From the NCBI GenBank assembly GCA_943372645.1, contig CALRZN010000002.1:310001-374000 (forward strand): DNA of 64,000 bases, given 5' to 3'. This document shows, piece by piece, positions 6,990 to 15,659 of this stretch; the stretch's first letter is position 1, and each line of letters opens with the position of its first letter. The stretch is from VBWE01 sp943372645 (GTDB lineage: Bacteria; Bacteroidota; Bacteroidia; Palsa-965). The position numbers and the translations under genes are program-made. Under the pieces are notes generated by a model. That model was not told the origin of the DNA and made no database searches. It was given only the letters and a program-made list of their open reading frames with translations.

Positions 6990-7280
6990 ATGGACTTAGG
7001 TACTACAATTAAAACGATACGTAAGCAAAGGAAACAAACTCAATCAGAGTTTGCTTCCTCATGTGGTATTACCCAGACCTATTTGTCTCAAATAGAATGC
7101 AACAATAAGCAGCCTAACTTAGCAACACTTAAAGTGATCAGTGAAAACCTGAATCTTCCATTACCCATATTGTTTTTTCTTTCGATGAATAATGAAGATG
7201 TAGATCCGAATAAACGTCAGGCATTTGAGCTGGTTAGCCCATCCATAAAGTCTTTAGTAAATGAATTCTTCACTGTATAA
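6990..7280 (+). CDS. XRE-family HTH regulator of the retron operon
   Basis: Residues 5-60 form a Cro/CI-type helix-turn-helix: TIKTIRKQRKQTQSEFAS, then the recognition region GITQTYLSQIE and the following NLATLKVISENL. The C-terminus has no obvious second domain. Its 3' end overlaps the reverse transcriptase start by 20 bases, which points to translational coupling. XRE proteins beside retron RTs define a described retron group (I believe type VI), where the HTH protein is either the effector or a regulator of it. Base composition is A+T-rich like the RT gene and unlike the flanking genes. Confidence 0.85.
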   Translation: MDLGTTIKTIRKQRKQTQSEFASSCGITQTYLSQIECNNKQPNLATLKVISENLNLPLPILFFLSMNNEDVDPNKRQAFELVSPSIKSLVNEFFTV

Positions 7281-8145
7281 AAAGCAGCAGATAAAATACA
7301 TTTGTTCATTGCTTCGTTGTACCAAAGCAGAACTTGAAGAGATAACAGAAAATATTGATAGTTATTATTCAGAGTGGTCTGAAGAAAAAATAAACGTAAT
7401 TACGCGAGAACCCAAAAAGCATAGAGACGGGACTATCAAAACAAGAACATTCAGGCCTTCTCATGCTCGCTTGAAAACTATTCAAAAGCAAATAAAAGTC
7501 AAAGTCTTAGATCCGATATCTCTACCAATAAATATTCATGGTGGAGTCAAGAAAAAAAGCAACATTACAAACGCAAAATATCATCAAGGGAATAAATTTA
7601 TCTTTACTACGGACTTGATGAATTTTTATCCTACTATAACAAATGCTATGGTAGTTAAAATGTTTAAATCCCTTGGTTTTAGCAATTATGCAGCATATTA
7701 TCTAACCAAATTAACTACATGGATGGGTTCTCTTCCTCAAGGTGCGCCGACAAGTAAACATATTGCAGACATTGTGTTTTTGAATATAGATAAGGAAATC
7801 ATAGACTTTTGCAATAACTATTCAATAAAATACACACGTTTTGTAGACGATATTACCCTTTCCTCTCAACAAGACTTCCAGCCGCTAATAAAACAACTCA
7901 TGGCAAAAATAACGAGTCAGGGATTTAATATTAATTATAGAAAAACAAGTTATAGCGGCAAACAAAAGATAACAGGAATAGCCGTATTCAACAACTATAT
8001 TGATGCTCCTGATGAAATAAAAGCCAAAGCCAAAGCAAAACAGATGGACGGAGATCAACGAAACCCCTTTTTAGAATATGCTGAACGCATTCGAAAAACG
8101 AATATGAATGCTACAACAAAAAAGCTCAGGAAAGAAAAACCATAA
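7261..8145 (+). CDS. Retron-type reverse transcriptase
   Basis: 294 residues with the RT core motifs in order: the retron-diagnostic NAxxH as NAKYH (104-108), TTDLMNFYP with the first catalytic Asp118, LPQGAPTS (158-165), the catalytic box as FVDD (194-197) instead of the usual YADD, and ITGIAV (237-242) in place of the VTG motif of region Y. The length is typical of stand-alone retron RTs; group II intron maturase domains are absent. It would use the upstream RNA as template and primer for msDNA. The C-terminus is Lys/Arg-rich. The gene ends 3 bp from a convergent chromosomal gene and is strongly A+T-rich, consistent with recent acquisition. Confidence 0.9.
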   Translation: MNSSLYKKQQIKYICSLLRCTKAELEEITENIDSYYSEWSEEKINVITREPKKHRDGTIKTRTFRPSHARLKTIQKQIKVKVLDPISLPINIHGGVKKKSNITNAKYHQGNKFIFTTDLMNFYPTITNAMVVKMFKSLGFSNYAAYYLTKLTTWMGSLPQGAPTSKHIADIVFLNIDKEIIDFCNNYSIKYTRFVDDITLSSQQDFQPLIKQLMAKITSQGFNINYRKTSYSGKQKITGIAVFNNYIDAPDEIKAKAKAKQMDGDQRNPFLEYAERIRKTNMNATTKKLRKEKP

Positions 8146-8148
8146 CAC

Positions 8149-9135
8149 TTAAAGCCGGATCGTTTCTCCCACAGCAGGAACAAGCAATTGCCCTTCCATC
8201 TGCCCCGATTCGTACATCTGTTTCAGCAGGCGTATCGGCTCACCGATGGGTTCATCCGAAAGATCGAATGTGCCGTAGTGCATCGGGATTAAATATTTTG
8301 CACCCAGTTCGTTAAATGCGTTTACGGCTTCCTGCGGACTTACATGCGCGCGCCGCATCATCCAGTCGGGGCGGTATGCAGCAATGGGCAGAAACGCATA
8401 ATCAATATTCCCGATCAGTTTCCGTATTTCTTTGAAGTGTCCTGCATACGCCGTATCACCTGCGAAATAAATGGTTTTGTTGTTGGTGCGGATCACAAAG
8501 CTGCCCCAGAGTTCGCGGTTGGTGTCGTACATCCAGCGCCGGTTCCAGTGGTGTGCGGGCAGGAAAATAATTTCCATTTCCTTCACCCCGTTGTAATGCT
8601 GGTACCAGGCGGCTTCGGTGTATTTGGTGGTACCGAGTTTTTTCAGCAAACGGCCGGTGCGCATGGGCGCCAGGAAATGAATATCGGGATGGTGTTTTAA
8701 AATCCGTTTCAGGCTGCCCGTGTCGAAATGATCGCGGTGCGTGTGCGATAACAAAACATAAGCGGGGTTATGAATTTCTTCCGGCACAAAAGGCGTGTCC
8801 ACTAAGCGTTTCAGGCCGGCGGAAGAAAACAGGCAGGGATCGGTAAGCAGTAGTGTACCGTTGAGCCGCAGCAGGAACGCGGAATGCCCGAGCCAGTTAC
8901 ACGCATCCGCCGATTCGAGCATGATGCGTTCGTCTTTCTTCACGGGCAGTCGAAACCGGTCGGCTTTTTTTTCTTCGCGCTGCGGATTTTTCGAAAACGC
9001 CCAGCGCATCACCGTGCTGAATCCAACCGGATTCATATCGTCCATCGTAACAAACCGGTTGCCGTTCATGCGGTTGCCTTTTGCGCCTTTCTGCACAAAC
9101 GGAAGTTCCGGATTATAGAGATAGGTATGCGCCAT
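8149..9135 (-). CDS. Metallo-beta-lactamase-fold hydrolase, NAPE-PLD/UlaG-like
   Basis: The metal site SHTHRDHFD gives H131, H133, D135 and H136. Further ligands are expected at FAGDTAYAGHF (the Asp) and PMHYGTF (the last His). WLGHSAFLL and LLTDP begin the fold, as in the NAPE-hydrolysing phospholipase D and UlaG lactonase branch. 328 residues, no signal peptide, so probably cytoplasmic. Substrate cannot be read from sequence; an N-acyl phospholipid or a lactone are the usual possibilities. It lies 18 bp downstream of the M2 peptidase on the same strand. Confidence 0.88.
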   Translation of the reverse strand: MAHTYLYNPELPFVQKGAKGNRMNGNRFVTMDDMNPVGFSTVMRWAFSKNPQREEKKADRFRLPVKKDERIMLESADACNWLGHSAFLLRLNGTLLLTDPCLFSSAGLKRLVDTPFVPEEIHNPAYVLLSHTHRDHFDTGSLKRILKHHPDIHFLAPMRTGRLLKKLGTTKYTEAAWYQHYNGVKEMEIIFLPAHHWNRRWMYDTNRELWGSFVIRTNNKTIYFAGDTAYAGHFKEIRKLIGNIDYAFLPIAAYRPDWMMRRAHVSPQEAVNAFNELGAKYLIPMHYGTFDLSDEPIGEPIRLLKQMYESGQMEGQLLVPAVGETIRL

Positions 9136-9153
9136 ACGCTGTGCCGCCTGCTG

Positions 9154-10983
9154 TTACTGCCGCTGTTCGGGCAGCGTGTATTTGCGGCCCTTGTTTACTT
9201 CTTTCAGGTAGGCCATCAGCGGCGAAAAATAATCGAGCATGGCACGCGCACTCAGGTCTTCGCCTGTTTTTTCTTTCAGCACCACGCGCCAGTCGCCCAC
9301 CGCACCGCTTTTCATCATGCCGCCGATGTATTCACCGATCTGTTTGTTGCCGTAGTAGCAGGTGTTGCGCGGATCCTGGTGCAGGATGTTTTTGGCGATG
9401 TGATCATGAAACTGGAACATAAGCACGGTGGAAAGTGCGTAGTCGTAATATTGTGCCGGATCGTCAATGATGTGTGTTTTGGTTGCCGCGTCGCAAAATT
9501 CTTCGCCGCGTGTGGTTGGTGCAACAATGCCCTGTTCGCGCTGCACAATTTCCCACCAGCGTTTGTTGAACTGGCTTTCGGGCATGTTTTTCGAATACAG
9601 TTCGTATTCAAATTCGCTCATGGTACCGGCCTGCCAGTTGAGTGCTACCACGTAACGCAGTGCTTCTTTCAGCAGCGTACGGATGGTATCGGTTTTTACA
9701 TCTTTTTCAATGAGGCCGATGTTTGCAAGAAACGGTTTCTGCATGGCGGCCATACCGAACATGGTTCCGAGTGCTTCATGGTACGCGCGGTTGGCGCCCT
9801 CGCGCAGCACCACCGGCACATCGGGGTTGGAATACTGCATGTAATAATAAATATGCCCGAGTTCGTGGTGCGTGGTTTCGTACCAGTGTGCATCGGCCTC
9901 CACACTCATCAGCGAACGCACATCACCATCAAGATCCATGTGCCAGGCCGAAGCATGGTTGTTTTTCTTGTACGGAGCGTTGGCCGGCAGCGGGTACAGG
10001 CTCGATTTGTCCCAGAACACCTGCGGCAGTTTGTCGAAGCCCATGCTTATGTAATACCGTTCGGCCTGCTGTGTTACCCACGCGCTGTCGTATTTTTTGG
10101 CCTTGATGATCTGATCGAGGTCAATTCCTTCTACGGTAACAATGTCGCTCCAGTCCTGGCCCCAGCGGTTGGGCAGCCAGTGTGCGGGCAGCATGTCGGG
10201 CACTTCGCTCTGCCCGTATTTTTTGGCCAGTTCGTAACGGGCGTACGTGTGCAGTTCGCGGTACAGCGGATAAATTTCGGTGTTGATTTTGCGCAGCAGC
10301 GTCATCATTTCATCGCCGCTCATTTCGTAGTCGGCCACCTGGTAACTGAAATAATCCGGGTAGCTGAGGCCCTGCACCGTTTTGTTACGCAGTGTGCGCA
10401 GTTCGGTGAGCGGGGTGCGCAGGCCCGTGCCTACTTCCTTGCTGGCATTCCACGCGGCGAGGCGTGCGGGCAGACTTTTCTCTTCACGCAGGATGCGGTC
10501 AATGTCGTTCGGTGTTACCTTCTTGCCGTTCAGCATGTAGGTGAATCCGTACAGTTTTTCTGCAGCCTCGGTTTCTTTTTTGATTTTTTCCTTCACGGTT
10601 GCTTCCACCGTTTGCGGACTACCCCCGGCAAAATACAGCACATGCTGCAACTGCTCCACCTGCAGGGCGCTCAGTACTTCTTTCTGTTTGAGGTACTGCT
10701 GCGCTTTTTCAATGTTTGTTTTGCTGCCGGTAAAATTGGCCAGTGCATTGGTAGCGCGCTGCGATGCGTTTGACGCTGCGGTATCGCCTTCCACAATGTG
10801 CGTCATCAGCACCCAGCTGGCTTCGTTCGCCACCGTTGTCAGCTGCTGATAGGTTTTGTTGTAGGATTCCAGGAAGGTGTTCACTTCCTGGATGAGGGCC
10901 GTGTTGTCCACAGCCTGTTGTTTTTCGCCCCCGCAGCTCCACAGGAAAACTGCCGAGAGGAAAATCGGAATGTACTTGCTCAT
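9154..10983 (-). CDS. M2-family (ACE-like) zinc dipeptidyl carboxypeptidase lipoprotein
   Basis: The zinc site is THHELGHIYYYMQYSNP with HExxH at 373-377 and the third ligand Glu403 in YHEALGTMFG, the spacing seen in angiotensin-converting enzyme. The 609-residue length equals one ACE catalytic domain. The N-terminus MSKYIPIFLSAVFLWSCGG is a lipoprotein signal with the lipidated Cys at 17, so the enzyme should sit in the cell envelope, where it would trim dipeptides from peptide C-termini. A TACATTTA -7-like box precedes the gene. A 629-codon open frame on the opposite strand is only its shadow. Confidence 0.95.
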   Translation of the reverse strand: MSKYIPIFLSAVFLWSCGGEKQQAVDNTALIQEVNTFLESYNKTYQQLTTVANEASWVLMTHIVEGDTAASNASQRATNALANFTGSKTNIEKAQQYLKQKEVLSALQVEQLQHVLYFAGGSPQTVEATVKEKIKKETEAAEKLYGFTYMLNGKKVTPNDIDRILREEKSLPARLAAWNASKEVGTGLRTPLTELRTLRNKTVQGLSYPDYFSYQVADYEMSGDEMMTLLRKINTEIYPLYRELHTYARYELAKKYGQSEVPDMLPAHWLPNRWGQDWSDIVTVEGIDLDQIIKAKKYDSAWVTQQAERYYISMGFDKLPQVFWDKSSLYPLPANAPYKKNNHASAWHMDLDGDVRSLMSVEADAHWYETTHHELGHIYYYMQYSNPDVPVVLREGANRAYHEALGTMFGMAAMQKPFLANIGLIEKDVKTDTIRTLLKEALRYVVALNWQAGTMSEFEYELYSKNMPESQFNKRWWEIVQREQGIVAPTTRGEEFCDAATKTHIIDDPAQYYDYALSTVLMFQFHDHIAKNILHQDPRNTCYYGNKQIGEYIGGMMKSGAVGDWRVVLKEKTGEDLSARAMLDYFSPLMAYLKEVNKGRKYTLPEQRQ

Positions 10984-11051
10984 AAGTAATTTTGGTTCAG
11001 ACGTGTAAATGTACTTTTTTTTGAAACAAAAAGCACATCCGGCCCGGCATA

Positions 11052-11546
11052 TTATATCAGCAACGTTTGCAGAAAAGCGATGTACGCATCAGCCCGGCGT
11101 TCCGCAAAGATGTCGAGTATAAGCATGATGCTTCCCTGTGCAAGCAAACCGATTCCGACGCCTGTCCATAAATCGTTGCGGCGCAAAAACAGCAGCAGCA
11201 AAACCCCGCTGATGATGAACACAATTTCAATGTATTTGTAAAGTGTAAAGTTTTTCATCACCACCTCCATGCGCGGCAGTTCTTCCGAAGCCATTTTTGA
11301 CGGCGCGGTTTTGTATGCTGTTTCCAGTTGGGCCAGTTGTTTATCGGTTCGGAAATAAACGGAAGAACCCACAACAAGCTGAATAATGCCGACCAGCAGC
11401 AACGGCACCGCAATGCCCGTGAAGAACTTTTGTTTCCCGATAAAAAACGCATACACCGCAAACGCAGCGGCAAGTAAACCGGCAAGCATAAATAACAGGC
11501 TCTCCGATTTTTCCGCTTTAAAATACGTGTTCAGTTGTTCAATCAT
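11052..11546 (-). CDS. Four-helix membrane protein, 164 aa
   Basis: Four hydrophobic segments at about 17-35, 42-62, 105-122 and 130-147, with a charged loop between the second and third. No recognised domain. The start overlaps the end of the SDR gene by 8 bases, so translation is probably coupled and both genes should be under the same TetR control. Function unknown. Confidence 0.75.
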   Translation of the reverse strand: MIEQLNTYFKAEKSESLLFMLAGLLAAAFAVYAFFIGKQKFFTGIAVPLLLVGIIQLVVGSSVYFRTDKQLAQLETAYKTAPSKMASEELPRMEVVMKNFTLYKYIEIVFIISGVLLLLFLRRNDLWTGVGIGLLAQGSIMLILDIFAERRADAYIAFLQTLLI

Positions 11547-12390
11547 GACGCGCTCCGTTTTTCGAAAATCCTTTTTCCACCTGCGAGCGCACCAGGCCGT
11601 TAAACCACGACAACGGCAGCCAGCGGCGCATCACGAGCAGCATGGCCGACTGCAAACCGCCTGTGTAACGCAAACGGAAACTGCGGTCGTTGGCGGCTTT
11701 GAAAACCGTTTTTGCAATCACTTCCGGACCGGGCGCATGTTCACCCGCCTTTTGTGTGTTGGCATACACCACCTTTTGGTAATTATCGTACGCGGTAAGT
11801 CCGTCTTTCTTAAACAGGTCCATCGAACGGTCGTAGAAATCGGTTTTGATTGCACCGGGCTCCACGTTTTTTACGCGGATGTTAAACGGGCGCAGTTCAT
11901 ACTGCAGCGCTTCGGCAAAACCTTCCACCGCCCATTTGGTGCCGTGATATACGCTGTAAAGCGGGAAGGTGATGCGTCCGCCCATGGACGTGATGTTTAT
12001 AATGGTGCCGTCGTTCTTCGCGCGGAAGTGGGGCAGAATGGCGCGGGTAACATTCATCACCCCGAACATGTTGGTTTCAAACTGGCGGCGGATTTGTTCC
12101 GGCGTGGCCGCTTCAAAAATGCCGACTGCGCCATAACCGGCATTGTTTACGATTACATCAATGCCGCCGAATGCCGCAATGGCTCCGTCAATGGCTTCGC
12201 GGATGGTTCTTTCGTCCATTACATCCAGGCGAAACAGTTTCACCTGCGGCAGCTTGTTCAGCTCCGTTTCTTTTTCCGGTGTGCGCATGGTGGCCGCCAC
12301 ATTCCAGCCCTGCTGCTGGAAATAAATTACCGTTGCTTTTCCGATTCCCGACGATGCGCCGGTTATCAGGATGGTTTTGTTGTTTTTCAT
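11539..12390 (-). CDS. Short-chain dehydrogenase/reductase
   Basis: Classical SDR: the nucleotide motif TGASSGIG (10-17), NNAGYG (82-87), the catalytic Ser135 in NITSMGG and Y148xxxK152 in YHGTK. The 283 residues fit a single NAD(P)-binding domain with a substrate cap; the substrate is not predictable. An 18-bp operator copy lies 14 bp upstream of the start and matches the one at the neighbouring tetR gene, so it is probably repressed by that regulator. Co-translated with a four-helix membrane protein downstream. Confidence 0.92.
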   Translation of the reverse strand: MKNNKTILITGASSGIGKATVIYFQQQGWNVAATMRTPEKETELNKLPQVKLFRLDVMDERTIREAIDGAIAAFGGIDVIVNNAGYGAVGIFEAATPEQIRRQFETNMFGVMNVTRAILPHFRAKNDGTIINITSMGGRITFPLYSVYHGTKWAVEGFAEALQYELRPFNIRVKNVEPGAIKTDFYDRSMDLFKKDGLTAYDNYQKVVYANTQKAGEHAPGPEVIAKTVFKAANDRSFRLRYTGGLQSAMLLVMRRWLPLSWFNGLVRSQVEKGFSKNGARHD

Positions 12391-12403
12391 ATTTTTATAG
12401 TAG

Positions 12404-12421
12404 ACTGAATATTCATTCGGT
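12404..12421. promoter_or_regulatory. TetR operator upstream of the SDR gene
   Basis: ACTGAATATTCATTCGGT, a near-palindrome with half-sites ACtGAA and TTCGGT. It differs at only two positions from the site at 13204-13221 in front of tetR. It lies 14 bp before the SDR start codon, where a bound repressor would block transcription. Confidence 0.75.
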
Positions 12422-12460
12422 TTGTTGGCAAAAAAGATTCATTACAATCAGACATCCTTT

Positions 12461-12620
12461 AATAAGTGGCAGTGGCAGTTGGCAGTAGCAGTCGTGCTTT
12501 CGTAAGGAACAGAATCATCTTCTGAAATACAACCAGACTGCAAACTGCCGACTGCAAACTCGTACCCCAGGCTATTTTAAACGAACCGGGTTTTGAAACA
12601 GGTGTTATTTTATACGATCA
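12461..12620. repeat. Dispersed intergenic repeat, copy A
   Basis: Starts with iterated GGCAGT (GTGGCAGTGGCAGTTGGCAG), then the shared core TCGTAAGGAACAGAATCATC, then CTGCC arms. The right end TTATTTTATACGATCA contains, on the minus strand, the TGA stop of the tetR gene. Copies B (16308-16517) and C (42969-43128) share the core and ends. The left boundary is uncertain. Confidence 0.7.
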
Positions 12621-13199
12621 ATTATTCTGCACCCCGTCCCACATCGCCTGCATGGCCTGCTGCGCGCGGCTTTCGGTCATCTGCAGTTCGTTGCTGATGT
12701 GCAGTTTTACACAGCTCACAATGCTGCCATACACGAGGCTCACCAGCAGTTCGGTTTCCATGTTACGCAGCTGGCCCGACCAGGCGCCTTCGGCCAGGAA
12801 ATCAATTACCGGCTGATAGTGGCGCTGGTTTTCTTCTTTGGTGTTGTTGCTGATGAAGGGCGAGTTGGTGTACTGTTCCAGGAAAATAAACTCCACCGGG
12901 TTGTTTTTGAAATGATGGAACAGGTTCATCCAGTATTGCGCGAAGCGTTCTTTATAGGATGCGTCCGGATTTTCACCGGCCAGCAGCGCTTTGCCCATGC
13001 GCTGTTTCAGCTGCGCGTAAATCTCATTGATGATGGCTTCCTTGCTTTCGAAATGATGGTAAATCGTTCCTGCAGCCACACCGGCGCGCTCGGCTACCAT
13101 TGACATGGGCGTTGCGTGAAAACCATTGGTTGTAATCAATTCGAGCGTGGCCTGTAAAATGGCTTCGCGTTTTTCCGTGTTTACTGTGCTTGTTTTCAT
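12618..13199 (-). CDS. TetR/AcrR-family transcriptional repressor
   Basis: The N-terminal HTH spans about residues 12-55 with MSMVAERAGVAAGTIYHHFE, the canonical TetR recognition helix region ending in YxxF. The remaining 140 residues are the variable ligand-binding helical domain. Operators at its own promoter and at the SDR gene suggest autoregulation and control of the SDR and membrane-protein pair; the inducer is unknown. Its TGA stop lies inside the end of a dispersed repeat (TGATCGTATAAAATAA), so the C-terminus may have been set by that insertion. Confidence 0.92.
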   Translation of the reverse strand: MKTSTVNTEKREAILQATLELITTNGFHATPMSMVAERAGVAAGTIYHHFESKEAIINEIYAQLKQRMGKALLAGENPDASYKERFAQYWMNLFHHFKNNPVEFIFLEQYTNSPFISNNTKEENQRHYQPVIDFLAEGAWSGQLRNMETELLVSLVYGSIVSCVKLHISNELQMTESRAQQAMQAMWDGVQNN

Positions 13200-13203
13200 G
13201 CAG

Positions 13204-13230
13204 ACCGAACGTTCATTCGGTACAAATGTA
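13204..13230 (-). promoter_or_regulatory. tetR promoter with overlapping operator
   Basis: Minus-strand -7 box TACATTTG (13223-13230) is followed at once by the operator ACCGAACGTTCATTCGGT (13204-13221), five bp from the start codon. The site covers the predicted transcription start, so TetR should repress itself. Confidence 0.75.
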
Positions 13231-13302
13231 CGCCAATTTCAATTCCTGCCAAGTCGGGAGGCCATTTTCAGGCAAAGCGTGCTGGTTATCAGCAAAATAC
13301 AA

Positions 13303-13343
13303 TTTCCAAGAAAAAGAAAAACAGCCCGTAAAAGAGCTGTTTT
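13303..13343 (-). terminator. Terminator of the membrane-paralogue operon
   Basis: Minus-strand AAAACAGC / GCTGTTTT stem with a ten-base loop and a T-rich tail (TTTCTTTTTCTT), 22 bp after the stop of the third paralogue. Confidence 0.75.
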
Positions 13344-13364
13344 CCAAGCAATTGCAATGTTCTT

Positions 13365-14021
13365 TTATTGCGCCGGGGGCGGCGTTGGGGGCGGATTGCC
13401 GTTGTTCGGATTTTGCGGCGGTGTCCACGGATTTGTATTGTTCGGCTGTTGCGGCGGATACTGCTGCTGCGTGCCGTATTGCTGCTGATTGTAATACTGC
13501 TGCGCTGCACCCTGCTGGTTCTGCATGTAATAATTCGGATCGTAGGGCGGAATCACCATCTGGTTTTTCAACTCGTTTTTAATCTGCGCCACTTTTACCC
13601 AGTAAACAATCCACAGCACAAAACTGGCAAGACCTACAAGGCTGCCGATGATGTTGATAACCGGGATGTACGACAGGATAGTGCCGATGAGCGAAGTGGT
13701 GGCATAAGCCATCCCGAGGCGGTATGTGGGTCGCGGTTCGGTCATGGGAATTCCCCGTTTCCGGTATTCGGCATCAAAGGAATCGCCGATGGCCGAAACC
13801 ACCTGGAACAGCCAGAACCAGTTGAACAGCGGGATAAACAGCAGCCATACCTGTCCCGGATTCATGCGGCGGTTTTCGGGCGAACATACGTCAAGTGCCC
13901 GGTGAAGCGTGAGCAGGAAGGGAATGTAAATGGCGAGGGCGATAATAATAACGAACAAGAGCAGTATAATAAGCTCTCCTTCTCCGAAACCGCCGTAGCG
14001 GCCAAACATGCGTAAGATCAT
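13365..14021 (-). CDS. Q/P-rich-tailed membrane protein, paralogue 3 of 3
   Basis: The N-terminal 150 residues hold about four membrane helices. They share with the two upstream genes the pattern MxPxQVWLxFIPxFNxxWxF and an I..xxGxVxxxLWIVYWVQI-like last helix. The 65-residue tail is low-complexity, rich in Gln, Asn, Pro and Tyr (QYYNQQQYGTQQQY, then PPTPPPAQ), and probably disordered. Third gene of a tandem operon, followed by a terminator. Similar DUF4328-like proteins are known in Bacteroidota, but their function is undefined. Confidence 0.8.
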   Translation of the reverse strand: MILRMFGRYGGFGEGELIILLLFVIIIALAIYIPFLLTLHRALDVCSPENRRMNPGQVWLLFIPLFNWFWLFQVVSAIGDSFDAEYRKRGIPMTEPRPTYRLGMAYATTSLIGTILSYIPVINIIGSLVGLASFVLWIVYWVKVAQIKNELKNQMVIPPYDPNYYMQNQQGAAQQYYNQQQYGTQQQYPPQQPNNTNPWTPPQNPNNGNPPPTPPPAQ

Positions 14022-14052
14022 GGGTGCTGGTTTTTTTGGTTTTACATTTTAT

Positions 14053-14790
14053 TTATTGTGCAGGTGGTGGTGTGGGCGGATTGTCTGATTTGGGTGCCCA
14101 GGGATTGCTGTCGTTTGCCGGTGGCGGTGTGGGCGGCATGTATTTGTTCGGATCATTCTGCGGCGGTATTACCGGCGGAACAGGCGGCTGCTGATACTGC
14201 TGCTGCGGGTTGTACGGTTGCTGGTACTGCTGCTGCGGATTATACGGTTGCTGGTATTGCTGCTGTGGGTTGTAAGGCTGCTGCTGCGCGTTGTAGGGTT
14301 GCTGGTAGTGCTGTTGCGCATTGTACACCGGCTGGTTGAATGCAAAGGCCATGTGCTCCTGCATAAACGGGTACGGATTCTCATTTATAAATCGCGTATA
14401 CGATTTGATGCGGTTCATGTGTATGATCCGGAAAATAAAACCGATCAGCGAAATGATAATGCCCAGCCAGGGAATGATGCTGCAGACTGTAAGAATACAG
14501 GCGGTCAACCCGGTGTTGTAGCCCGGGCGGTCCTCATCGCGGGGTACATTGCGGCGCATAAATTCGGCTTTAATGGAATCCGAAACAGCAGCAACTACCA
14601 TAAACTGCCATACAATACCAAAGAGAGGAATAAGTGTTAGCCACACATTGCCGGGGGGCATTTTACGCAGGGGCTGCGGAACAGCTTCCAATGCAGCGCT
14701 CATTGCAGCCAGGTGCATGATAAAAACAACAATTGCTCCTATTGAAAAGAGGATCAATAAAACGAATAAAATTGCAGCTACGCCTTCCAT
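14053..14790 (-). CDS. Q/P-rich-tailed membrane protein, paralogue 2 of 3
   Basis: Four predicted membrane helices with PGNVWLTLIPLFGIVWQFMV matching its neighbours. The tail carries about four near-exact repeats of PYNPQQQYQQ, encoded by a 30-bp tandem DNA repeat at about 14190-14310. Such repeats can gain or lose units by slippage, so tail length may vary between strains. It ends in PPTPPPAQ like paralogue 3. The gap to the next gene is 31 bp, so it is the middle gene of the operon. Confidence 0.8.
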   Translation of the reverse strand: MEGVAAILFVLLILFSIGAIVVFIMHLAAMSAALEAVPQPLRKMPPGNVWLTLIPLFGIVWQFMVVAAVSDSIKAEFMRRNVPRDEDRPGYNTGLTACILTVCSIIPWLGIIISLIGFIFRIIHMNRIKSYTRFINENPYPFMQEHMAFAFNQPVYNAQQHYQQPYNAQQQPYNPQQQYQQPYNPQQQYQQPYNPQQQYQQPPVPPVIPPQNDPNKYMPPTPPPANDSNPWAPKSDNPPTPPPAQ

Positions 14791-14814
14791 GATTTGATTA
14801 AGTTTTAAAAGTAA

Positions 14815-15564
14815 TTACTGTGCCGGCGGATCCTGCTGCCCCGGCGGCATCCACCGCGAAATGTCATCATCACCTGCAGGAGGCGGCTGATCCTGCACAG
14901 GAGGTTGTTGCTGTGAATAAAAGTTCGGACTCACCCACCACTGCCCGGCATTCGGATCGGTTTGCTGTTGCTGCTGCGGGTTTTGCTGGTATTGTTGTTG
15001 CGGAGGAACATATCCTGTATTGTAGTTTTGTGCGTAGGGCTGCTGATACGGCTGCTGATAATTCGTATTGAACTGCTGCTTTTTTTCCTGTTCCGGATCC
15101 TGCATGGCCACATAGTTCGTGCTGTAGTTTTTTAAAACGTTTTGCCAGTTGTAAATCTGTACCCAGTAAATAATCCATAGTACAAGTCCAACAATGCCGG
15201 CAAACACAGCAATCATATTCATGTATGGAATAAACCGCAGCACAAATGAAACACACAGGCAGATGGCGTAACCCAGGCCAACGTTGTACCCCGGACGATG
15301 CAGCGGGGCGGGCATACCACGGTGGCGCAGTTCATCCTCAACCGAGTCGGCCACACCGGCAATCATCCAGAACACCCACAGGAAATTAAACACCGGTATA
15401 AACATGAGCCACACCTGTTCCGGTTTCATGTGGCGGTTTACCGGGTTTACTAAGCGTACGGTATTTTGCAGCGTAAGCAGGAAAAAAAGATAAGGAACAA
15501 CACAAATCACCAGCGACATAAATATGCCGACGGCAAACCCTGCTCCATATGCGCCTAAGATCAT
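14815..15564 (-). CDS. Q/P-rich-tailed membrane protein, paralogue 1 of 3
   Basis: First gene of the tandem trio. A minus-strand TATATTTG -7 box (15593-15600) lies 28 bp before the ATG. Four membrane helices, the shared MKPEQVWLMFIPVFNFLWVF segment and an LWIIYWVQIYNWQ helix, then a Gln/Pro/Tyr-rich tail ending in QDPPAQ. The three paralogues diverge mainly in the tails, pointing to duplication with relaxed constraint there. Function unknown; the repeated Q/P tails could mediate self-association at the membrane. Confidence 0.8.
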   Translation of the reverse strand: MILGAYGAGFAVGIFMSLVICVVPYLFFLLTLQNTVRLVNPVNRHMKPEQVWLMFIPVFNFLWVFWMIAGVADSVEDELRHRGMPAPLHRPGYNVGLGYAICLCVSFVLRFIPYMNMIAVFAGIVGLVLWIIYWVQIYNWQNVLKNYSTNYVAMQDPEQEKKQQFNTNYQQPYQQPYAQNYNTGYVPPQQQYQQNPQQQQQTDPNAGQWWVSPNFYSQQQPPVQDQPPPAGDDDISRWMPPGQQDPPAQ

Positions 15565-15659
15565 TATTTCCTGATTTGGGTGTTTTAAGGAACAAATATA
15601 TCAGTAAGCAACAATTCCGCACGAATGTTTCGCAATAAGTTTCGGGAATTTCCGGGGAT

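Noticed and set aside
8884..10773. Long open frame of 629 codons on the plus strand
   Set aside because: It is antisense to the M2 peptidase, is His/Phe/Val-rich in an uneven way and shows no domain; the minus strand carries the exact ACE zinc motif.
14190..14310. Regularly spaced repeats resembling a short CRISPR array
   Set aside because: The 30-bp period lies in frame within the coding sequence and encodes PYNPQQQYQQ; there are no unique spacers and no cas genes.
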